This document shows, piece by piece, positions 1 through 5,876 of a stretch of 5,876 bases of DNA. A model generated the notes under the pieces. It was not told the origin of the DNA. It saw nothing but the letters and a program-made list of their open reading frames with translations, and did not search any database. The stretch comes from Euryarchaeota archaeon UBA550 (GTDB taxonomy: Archaea; Thermoplasmatota; Poseidoniia; Poseidoniales; Poseidoniaceae). The DNA is taken from contig DAYA01000048.1 of assembly GCA_002506705.1 (NCBI GenBank), positions 19,025 through 24,900 of the forward strand, given 5' to 3'. The position numbers and the translations under genes are program-made. Numbering within the stretch: position 1 is the stretch's first letter; the number at the start of each line of letters is the position of its first letter.

Positions 1-188
1 TTATCGACAATTGTTGATGTGATATCGCTTGTTTCACCAGAATCAGTGTTAACAAGTTCGTATGAAACGATAGAAGAGTCGATGATATTTCCATCACCGT
101 CAGTCAACTGCGGTAGGAATAACACACTTTGGTCTGCAGTAATACTCTGCTGTAGTTCGACAGGCTGCAATAAAGCCACGCTTACCAA
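1..188 (-). other. Ig-like (Big/invasin-type) module 6, cut by window edge
   Basis: Residues 1897-1958 plus two bases of the next codon. It opens LVSVALLQPVELQQS, then the block ITADQSVLFLPQLTDGDGN (1912-1930) and a strand IVSYELVNTDSGE. The remaining strands lie beyond the left edge. The leftover AA means the next residue is Lys or Asn, so the chain does not end here. Confidence 0.65.
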
Positions 189-3100
189 GTCACCTACGAC
201 CACTGAAATATCGATTGTCGATTCAAGAGTTATATTCCCATCATTGTATGTCGCTCTCAGAGTGTACATCGTATCAGAAGCAAAGACAGGCCAGAACTCT
301 GTAGATGAACCATAGGTCTTCTCTTGCAGCACACTTTGGTCTGTGTACTGTGCGTGTTCGATATTCCAAGCGACATTTGTAGTCCACTTGTTGCCATCAG
401 AATCCATTGCCTTCACCTTGATTGTAACTTGATCGTCTGTGGTCATATTCAATTCAGCATTCTCTGGTTGTTCAACTGAGTCAATTACCAATATTAGAGT
501 GGTAATTACACCTTCAGTGACCTGTACAGATACACTATTTTGTATTCCTGCATAACTTGCTGAAAGGGTCTTGGTTCCACGACGTTGTGCGTCCCAAACC
601 GCTGGTTGCCCTGCAGTAATCGAGCCGTCACTAATCGTCCAGTTCTCTTGCGGAATCACTACCGATAGTCTGTTGCCCATTACGTCAATTCTTGTGGTGT
701 TTAGCCATACATATTCATCAGCAGTCACGAAGGTAGATGACGCATTAATTTCTAGAGACGCCATTGCACCGTGTGTAACCTCTATTGGTAATTCGTAATA
801 CAAACCTCCTGTTGATGTCATGTTGATCACATAATTTCCAACAGTCATTGCGAAGTAAGTTCCGTTTGCCTCTGTGAATACACCTCCACCAACAGTCCAC
901 GTAATTCCTCCACCATCGTTCAAGTCCAACATGTTGCCAAACTGGTCGTGAAGTGTCCAGTTCAATTGGCAAGTAGTTCCTGCCTTGATGACTTCTTCAC
1001 AGCCTGTTGTTTCATAGTAAACTGGTGCTCCACCAATAACAGATATCGTTAGGTCAATCGTTTGAGTTGCCCAACCAATTGTTACAGTTTGGTTACCTGC
1101 GTTGTATGGGTAGAACGTAATTCCAACCACGCTACCGTTAGTAGGAGTGTATGTGATTGTCTCTCCGGATACTTCGTTACCATGTTGGTCCACAACATAT
1201 GCATCGATACTGTAAACTTCATCAGCAGTGATTGACACTTCTGTGGTTGAAGTTTGAAGAAGTACAGCTGCTCCTGGGGTTACCGTGATGGATTCTTGCG
1301 TACAGATTACTCCGAAACAAGCCTCGATTGTTTGTACACCGACTAATTGAGGAGTAAAGTATCCTGTTGAATTAATTGTTCCACTTGATGAAGATGTTAG
1401 TGACCAAACTACATCTTCTCCAATCATTCCACCCAGTGCATCGTTAAGGATGTGTGAGAATTGTACACCTGTATCAGCATCTGTAGTCGAACCAGAAGGA
1501 GATACAGATACGGTGTCTACATCTGTGTAATTTATTGCAATCTTGGGCCTGTTGTCTAAGGCACTCTCACTCGAGTAGAACTCAACGTATGCAGGAGAAC
1601 CTGCAGCGGTAGTAGCGACAACAATCCATCCATGGTCTCCATTCATTTGCATGTTATCATGGCCGATATCTAGCCAGACCGATGTTGTCGATGAATCAAT
1701 TCTCGTTGTCGAGATTGCTGTAATTTCGTAATCTGTGCCCGCAGTCATACCTGCTGTAGCCCAAGGAACTCCTGCAGAGGAACTGTTCCAAGTTGATCCT
1801 GACTGTGTCCAATCTGTTGTCAGTAGCCTGTGAACACTCAAATCGATTTGGCCGGTAGCAGGGAATTCAACTTGTAGGTGTATAGCAGCTGAATGAATGT
1901 TAGCAGCCATCGGTAGAGGAACTTGGCTATTGTCAAGAGCAAATATGATTCTACATTCTGTGTTTGCTCCTTCGCAATCAGTTCCTGTAACTAGGGAATC
2001 TGTTCCATGGTTTGTATCGGCATCTCCGCTACCAATGTAAGAGTCCCTGATGTTAGTATGACCGAGGTCAGGGACTTCGTTGCCTGTTTGGAAATTGTAT
2101 GTCCATGTGTGGTCTCCGTTGTAGGAATGGTCGACAGGTGAACCAATAGCAAAGGTGCTACGGCTAGATGATGGTCCTGGAATTGAACCGTTTATTGCCT
2201 GTACCCACCAACTGTATACATACCCAGCAGTTAGATTCTCGCTGAATGTGAAGATGGTTCCGTTAATTTCAGGGTCTTCCCAAGACTTGTATTTCTGTTC
2301 TCCATCGCTATCAGCGATTGTTACAATATATCCTGTAGCGTTTGTCACACTGTTCCATGAAAGTTGTGGTTTTACTAAGGATTCAAGTTTCCAAGTACTT
2401 GTGTTGTACAATATTGCACCATCTGCAGGATATGCTATAGTTGGCTGAGCAGGTGGGACGACTCCGTCAACGTTGTCTACGTAATCCAATGTCAACTTAG
2501 GCCTGTAGTCGCTGTCTGTATTGTCGTAGAATTCGTTGGTTGAACCTGGTGTTCCAACAGTTTTCAGCATTATCGACAGAGTATCGTTACCATTTGCTAC
2601 GTTGGATTGTGCTAATGATGTGATATCCCAAACTTGCCAACCAACTTCTGGTGAGACTAGTAAGGTCGAACGTGTAATTTCTGAACTTGAACAACTTGGT
2701 GCCGTATTCCAAGTTACAGTTTCTTCACTGAAGGTATCACATGCATGTGCACTGACTGTTAGCGAAGATGTCCCTGTAACATTAGTTCTGTAAAGGCTCA
2801 AAAGAGCATTTGTCGGAGTCATTGCGGAAGGGAATGGCATCTCTGACAAATCGAAAGTGAGCAAAATCCTAGATTCCCCAGAACCGCTAGATGGCAGTCC
2901 CAATTCGAATGGGTTTTGGTTAGCAGATCTGGTTGGGTTGCTCGAATCGATGCTTGCATCAGGTACTCCTGGCAAATCACCTGAATTTTCGAACACAGAT
3001 CCTTGATACAACACTACGGTATTGTTACCAGCGCCATCATCATAACCGACCTCATCAGGGATTCTATATGAATGCGTTTCGGACCATTTTCCTAATCTGT

Positions 3101-5876
3101 GATCTTGTTCAGCACGAACTCTCCAATAAATCCAGTAATCAGCTGGATCCGTCTCAACTGTGTATGTTAGATTTCCGTAATCCCATGTTCCGTTGTCAGT
3201 GAATGTTGTGTTATCTGTGAAATCGATTTCTGCTGTCCAATACTCGCTAGCAAATGCGGGATCTGTTGAAACTTCTGCTATCCACCTTGTCTCATTGGAT
3301 TCTCCAGCCGTCCAATTATGTGCAACGGACTCTGCACCAGTGGGTCGTGATGCACTATTATTCCAGAGTGTGGATCCGTCGGCAGGGTGTAGTCCGGTTG
3401 CTTGAGATGGCAGCCATTGAACCCCAGTTCTCCAAACTAAGGCCACCTCGGGACGTTTAGACTCGTCAATAGTGTAGTCGCTACTCGCAAATCTCCAATC
3501 GTCTGTAGTGTTATCGTCAACTACCCAGAACCCTAGACTGATGCTGCTATTTCCATTTGCATGAGCATGTTGAACAGGGTATGTTATGTCAAATTCGACA
3601 CTATTGTCTTGGTAGTCTAGTGTTGAAATTGTAAACTGAGTTTCGCACGCATCTCCCCATCCAGTGCTATTACCAGTAGGCGAGTTGTAGGTCGCACTTT
3701 CGTTCCAATCTCTGTCCAGCTCACAAACTGCGATTCTAATTGTCTCTTGGCCATTTTCTCCGCCACTTAGCCTGTTAAGGGTTAGGCTTGCATCAATAAA
3801 CTCGTACGTGGATGGAATGGGTAAACTTGACCAGTTGACTTTTACCATCGAGAATGATTCGTACGCAGTAGAGCTACTAAATTGCGATCTTCCAATGATT
3901 AGTTCTGTAGAACTTTCATAGGCAGAGTTAGAGGAGCCTGAATCGATAAACGAGTCCATGAAGTAATCGGGATAATCCAATTCCTCAACCAATAAACCTT
4001 GCTGGAAAGATATTTTCGCATCTGTTGAGTTGATTTCATTACCGGTATCGCTTGGTACGTGGAATACGGTACGGTTTCCTCTTGCACCTAGTATGTCGTC
4101 TGTAATTGGTTGTGTGAACCATATGTATGATTCACCAGCAGAGAAATTATCAGGGTAAGTCCAAGTTAGACTGTTTAGGTCCCATCCTGTGGAAGATTCC
4201 CTACTATCGAATACTTCCCAACCTGCTCTTGCATCGTTGTAATCCTCGAATATGAAAATTCTCCAATCGTCAACGTTTGAAGGGTTAGAGTGATTCCAAC
4301 TGAAAGTCGGCTGTGTTTGCGGAAGAAGAGCATGTCCACTGGTATTCCACAAAATATCGTTGACCGCAGGATCAGTATTGGTGCCCGCTACCTCTGGAGT
4401 TGATGCATTACCAGAGGTCCATGTCATGTTTAGCCATGGAGCGTCGCTCGAACTTCCATCAGTTGATGTGAATGTTGTCTGACCTTCACCGATTGAGCCG
4501 ACTATTGTTAGGGAAATATGAGAATCCCCATTTGCGAACGCATGCTGTACTATTTCTGTAATGTCGAAAGTCATCCACGCTGCAGATTTACCCTGCTGTA
4601 TATCGATGATTGTGCCTTTGTCCATGTCTCCCATAGAACCTGGACTAGACCAGTTGTTACTACCATCATACGTTGTGCCATTAGCGCTTGTGTTCCAAGC
4701 AACGCTAGATTCGTGAATTGAAACTGCGTTACCTGTATTTGAACCAAACTCTGCGTACAGATTCAATTCTGCTTTTGATACGTGAGCATTTTGTGGATTT
4801 GGTAATTCAGTAAGAGGTATTCGAAGTAATCCTGTTGCGTTTTCCCCAGTGCTACTTGTACCAACCTTGAGTGATGATGATGAAGATTGGTCTGCGGTTG
4901 CACCAACTCCTGAATCGGCGACCCATGTGTCAATGAAGTTTGGAATATTCAAATCAGGCATTGCATCGTGATGACGCAATTCAACTGCTGCGTTGTTGGA
5001 GTCTATGCTCCAAGTTGTTACGTCTGGAAGCAGGAAATTGAATGTGTTTGACCAGTTGCCGATTTGGTTGGTAGTACTAGTTGCTCTAACTCTCCAATAC
5101 CAAGTGTTGCCGGCATCGAGTGGAGTTGACAAATCGAATGTTTGGTTTGTGATATCAAAGCCATTGTCATTCCAACTTGTCGCCATTACGAGGTCTGAGG
5201 AATCGAAAGTATCTGTAGTATCTAACTCAACAGACCATCCTCCGATTGAAACTCCACTTGCGGATAGATTCCAAGCCAATTGTGGTGTTTTGTCTGGTGC
5301 AGGATTTATTCCAGTTTCGACAGACCATGAGCCGTTTAGAGGGCTAAGTGGTACAGGGTCTGAAGGTACAGCATCGGAACCTGGAACGTACACGAACGAG
5401 ATTTCAGGCCTGCTGGTGGAGCTAGCAGAATTTGGATAGAACAATGCATCACGATTGTTGCCTGAACCAGAACCAAGTATTCCCAAAATCAAATCCACTG
5501 AGCGGTCTTCTCTCATAGCGTTTTGAACTGCGAGTGTCACATCCCACTCAACCCAATCTCCTGCTGAGTATGAATTTCCGAGGGACTCAGAATCCAAAAG
5601 GCTAGATTTCTCCCAACCCTTTGCTCCGCTTGTACCCCATGCGTTTGTTCCATCGAAGGTTGCCCATGTTGCAGAATCCTCAGACCAGTTGTTTTGTCTG
5701 CTTTCCCATGCTGCGATTTGTGGTGTACCTGATGGATAATCTGCTAGTCTCATCTTCAGAGTTGCAGTTTTTACAGCATAACCGTTTGGTAGTAAGTGGC
5801 TTGTTAGATCACATCCGATCAAGATAGATGTCTCTGATGGATACGTGTTGTAGGAAATTTGCATCTCATCTTCACC
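1..5876 (-). CDS. Giant modular surface/adhesin-like protein, internal fragment (both ends missing)
   Basis: One open frame of 1,958 codons fills the window on the minus strand without a stop; it enters at base 5876 and continues past base 1. In order it holds five DNRLRE-type beta-sandwich modules alternating with four fibronectin III-like modules (residues 1-1452), then six Ig-like modules (1453-1958, the last incomplete). Frame support is strong: the same module motifs recur in this frame from one edge to the other, and no stop codon occurs although opposite and shifted frames are full of stops. About 45 N-X-S/T sequons, ten cysteines paired within modules, very low lysine and a net acidic composition indicate an exported protein. 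No signal peptide, membrane anchor, sorting motif or enzyme active site is visible here. The role is inferred as adhesion or surface-layer fibre, possibly binding glycans. The gene itself is certain; the function is a domain-based guess. Arginine codons are mainly AGA/AGG, which suits an archaeal host without proving it. Confidence 0.96.
189..509 (-). other. Ig-like (Big/invasin-type) module 5
   Basis: Residues 1790-1896. It opens VITTLILVIDSVEQPENAEL, then the block MTTDDQVTIKVKAMDSDGN (1811-1829), KWTTNVAWNIEHAQYTDQSV and the ending YTLRATYNDGNITLESTIDI. At 107 residues it is longer than the other Ig-like modules, mostly from an extension between its W-N-I strand and the closing strands. 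There is no cysteine. Confidence 0.68.
510..767 (-). other. Ig-like (Big/invasin-type) module 4
   Basis: Residues 1704-1789. It opens AMASLEINASS, then the block VTADEYVWLNTTRIDVMGN (1717-1735), ENWTISDGSITAGQPAVWDA (1743-1762) and the closing strands GTKTLSASYAGIQNSVSVQV. The last part, x-x-L-x-A-S-Y-x-G-x-x-x-S-V-x-V-x-V, is the classical ending of Big domains, making this the clearest Ig-like copy. Confidence 0.75.
768..1028 (-). other. Ig-like (Big/invasin-type) module 3
   Basis: Residues 1617-1703. The core block is IKAGTTCQLNWTLHDQFGN (1630-1648), then MLDLNDGGGITWTVGGGVFT and a closing YYELPIEVTHG. C1626 and C1636 flank the start of the block and may be bonded. The block keeps the D-x-x-G-N turn but has Gly instead of Asp in its fourth position. 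Confidence 0.68.
1029..1271 (-). other. Ig-like (Big/invasin-type) module 2
   Basis: Residues 1536-1616. Its core block is ITADEVYSIDAYVVDQHGN (1549-1567), followed by EVSGETITYTPTNGSVVG and a closing strand IDLTISVIGG. A strand of hydrophobic alternation, then D-x-x-G-N and a V-x-x-x-x-I stretch, is the usual invasin/Big_1-like arrangement. There is no cysteine. Confidence 0.68.
1272..1520 (-). other. Ig-like (Big/invasin-type) module 1
   Basis: Residues 1453-1535. It begins VDTVSVSPSGSTTDADTGVQ and has the Big-domain hallmark VVWSLTSSSSGTINSTGYFT (1489-1508), followed by GVQTIEACFGVICTQESITV. The pattern of W-x-L, then G-x-I-x-x-x-G-x-F, then a final x-I-T-V strand is the usual Big_2-like layout. 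C1520 and C1525 are a close pair in the last hairpin. The module marks the switch from the DNRLRE/Fn3 array to the Ig-like run. Confidence 0.72.
1521..2135 (-). other. DNRLRE-type module E (last of the array, keeps the D-N-R-P motif)
   Basis: Residues 1248-1452. The early part reads DSYIGSGDADTNHGTDSL (1278-1295), a loop sequence very typical of DNRLRE domains (D-x-Y-I ... N-x-G). Then come CRIIFALDNSQVPLP (1308-1322), the Trp motif TDWTQSGSTWN (1354-1364), the strand VWLDIGHDN and the closing VEFYSSESALDNRPKIAINY (1431-1450). It is the only copy with the exact D-N-R-P from which the family is named. C1301 and C1308 are close partners. It is followed directly by Ig-like modules instead of another Fn3-like one. 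Confidence 0.8.
2136..2474 (-). other. Fibronectin III-like module 4
   Basis: Residues 1135-1247. It starts with a Pro-rich linker VVPPAQP (1139-1145), then IAYPADGAILYNTST (1147-1161), KPQLSWNSVTNATGYIVTI (1169-1187) and the hairpin LTAGYVYSWWVQA (1215-1227). SWNSVTNATGYIVTIAD is a textbook Fn3-type B-to-C strand sequence. This copy is the shortest of the four and has the clearest Fn3 character in its first half. Confidence 0.75.
2475..3053 (-). other. DNRLRE-type module D (most typical copy)
   Basis: Residues 942-1134. It has the full set of landmarks: SRILLTFDLSEMPFP (1002-1016), ALLSLYR, the Trp motif ETVTWNTAPSC (1052-1062), the strand GWQVWDITSLAQSNVANG, and the closing NEFYDNTDSDYRPKLTLDY. 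The order of TFDLS, TWNTAP, WDIT and RPKLTLDY matches bacterial and archaeal DNRLRE/CBM96 domains as I know them, so this copy anchors the family call for the array. C1046 and C1062 are likely disulfide partners. Confidence 0.8.
3054..3422 (-). other. Fibronectin III-like module 3
   Basis: Residues 819-941. It contains GLHPADGSTLWNNSA (828-842), a strand with NWTAGESNETRWIAEVST, and the signature DYWIYWRVRAEQ (913-924) followed by LGKWSETHSYRIPD. Together with modules 1 and 4 this is a clear Fn3-like copy: P-A-D-G near the start and Y-W-R-V-R-A near the end. It is rich in N-X-S/T sequons. Confidence 0.72.
3423..4046 (-). other. DNRLRE-type module C
   Basis: Residues 611-818. It shows SMVKVNWSSLPIP (676-688) then ASLTLNRL, the Trp motif RDWNESATYN (722-731), the strand VEFDITYPVQHAHANG (760-775) and the closing segment WRFASSDY...SKRPEVALVW (ending at 815). 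The segment VQHAHANG is close to VQHAFANG in module B, showing that the two copies share ancestry. C718 and C744 flank the Trp motif and could form a disulfide. The region before residue 676 is longer and less recognisable than in the other copies. Confidence 0.72.
4047..4409 (-). other. Fibronectin III-like module 2
   Basis: Residues 490-610. ILWNTSGHALLPQTQPTFSW (508-527) corresponds to the early strands of the other copies, and the later hairpin reads NFSAGESYIWFTQP (577-590). The classical Y-W-R-V-R-A is eroded here to Y-I-W-F-T-Q. Its position between two DNRLRE-type modules and its length (121 residues, against 119, 123 and 113) support the same fold. The assignment leans on the periodic architecture as much as on sequence. 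Confidence 0.6.
4410..5024 (-). other. DNRLRE-type module B (divergent closing motif)
   Basis: Residues 285-489. The landmarks are LLRIPLTELPNP (350-361) with AELNLYAEF after it, the Trp motif VAWNTSANGT (392-401), the strand WMTFDITEIVQHAF (434-447) and a closing strand DAPWLNMTWT. The usual Arg-Pro of the closing motif is replaced by Ala-Pro at 479-480, so this copy has lost the arginine that the other four keep. A run of five serines (331-335), encoded by TCT and four TCA codons, sits in a loop before the first strand pair. There is no cysteine. This is the most derived of the five copies in its closing motif. Confidence 0.7.
5025..5381 (-). other. Fibronectin III-like module 1
   Basis: Residues 166-284, between DNRLRE-type modules A and B. 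The first strands carry PLSPLNGSW (176-184) and TPQLAWNLS (197-205), matching the P-x-x-G and P-x-hydrophobic-x-W-N signatures of the other copies. The C-terminal half has the typical Fn3-like sequence DAGNTWYWRVRA (254-265), followed by GNWSNTFNF. This hairpin ending in Y-W-R-V-R-A is what I rely on for the fold call. The module probably acts as a spacer or orienting domain between the binding-type modules. Confidence 0.7.
5382..5876 (-). other. DNRLRE-type module A (N-terminal part cut by window edge)
   Basis: Residues 1-165. The module shows the family landmarks in order: a strand pair ILIGCDL...LLP...A.LKMRL (residues 18-44), a Trp motif with W64 and W71 (NNWSEDSATW), the strand WVEWDVT (108-114) followed by AVQNAM, and the closing FYP...SRPEISFVYV (146-164). 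Compared with module D, about 45 residues of its start should lie beyond the right edge. C22 is the only cysteine in the window without a partner nearby; its partner may lie in the missing part. In this family such modules are non-catalytic beta-sandwiches, some assigned carbohydrate binding (CBM96); binding here is untested. Confidence 0.75.

Noticed and set aside
19..3460. Other short plus-strand frames (for example 19-315, 571-798, 2155-2448, 2536-2793, 2933-3202, 3193-3405)
   Set aside because: All are antisense to the continuous minus-strand frame and lack domain motifs or plausible gene spacing; they look like shadows created by its codon bias.
745..4087. Minus-strand short frames at 745-972 and 3899-4087
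   Set aside because: They are out of frame with the giant gene and overlap its Ig-like module 3/4 region and module C; no start context or family resemblance supports them.
4870..4884. Small tandem trinucleotide run (gat repeats) as a microsatellite or phase-variation tract
   Set aside because: It is only about four units, encodes part of a serine run, and gains or losses would stay in frame, so it is no on/off switch.
4993..5439. A 148-codon open frame on the plus strand, the longest start-to-stop frame in the window
   Set aside because: It lies antisense to DNRLRE-type module A and Fn3-like module 1, where the minus-strand frame shows clear domain motifs. Its own translation shows no recognisable domain.
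5862..5864. In-frame ATG (residue 5) near the right edge as a possible start of the gene
   Set aside because: It falls inside module A, whose first strands would be missing, and no hydrophobic signal peptide follows. The frame is also open up to the edge.
1..5876. CRISPR array, insertion sequence, tRNA, promoter or terminator inside the window
   Set aside because: No direct repeats with regular spacers, inverted-repeat ends, cloverleaf or non-coding gap were seen; every base belongs to the open frame. The repetition is at protein level only.
1..5876. A new multi-gene defence or metabolic system
   Set aside because: Only one gene fragment is present, with no neighbours. Nothing in the modules points to nuclease, ATPase, protease or other effector activity.

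Overview
The whole 5,876-base window lies inside one protein-coding gene on the minus strand. Reading the complement from base 5876 downward gives 1,958 consecutive sense codons. Two bases (AA) are left over at the left edge. They begin a Lys or Asn codon, so the frame continues past that edge, and no stop or credible start lies in the window. Both ends of the protein are therefore missing. Residue numbers here count from the first full codon at the right edge, so residue n occupies bases 5877-3n to 5879-3n. I see no intergenic DNA, RNA gene, mobile element, CRISPR array, promoter or terminator.

The protein is a giant, modular, almost certainly extracellular surface or adhesin-type protein. 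From its N-terminal side (right edge) it runs through an alternating array of two beta-sandwich modules. The first is a DNRLRE-type module (also called CBM96-like; related to the disaggregatase-repeat sequences of Methanosarcina), present five times with the first cut by the window edge. The second is a fibronectin type III-like module, present four times between them. The repeat unit is about 305-330 residues (roughly 960 bases). After the fifth DNRLRE-type module, near base 1520, the architecture switches to a tandem run of short Ig-like modules of the invasin/Big type. There are five complete ones and one cut by the left edge. Each carries a 19-residue block with fixed internal spacing.

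Other properties also point to a secreted protein. There are about 45 N-X-S/T sequons, very few lysines (about 26 in 1,958 residues), and a clear excess of Asp and Glu over Lys and Arg. Eleven cysteines are present, ten of them as close pairs within single modules, as expected for disulfides.

The organism cannot be fixed from this window. Arginine is mostly AGA/AGG, GC is moderate (40s percent by eye), the protein is acidic, Trp/Asn/Thr-rich and sequon-rich, and the gene is very long and uninterrupted. Together these resemble giant surface proteins of marine planktonic archaea such as Marine Group II (Poseidoniales). That is an inference, and a marine bacterium is not excluded. With one gene fragment there are no neighbouring genes to interpret. 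A likely overall picture is a long surface fibre with a carbohydrate- or surface-binding part (DNRLRE/Fn3 array) and an Ig-like stalk, but the anchor, the signal peptide and any catalytic domain lie outside the window.
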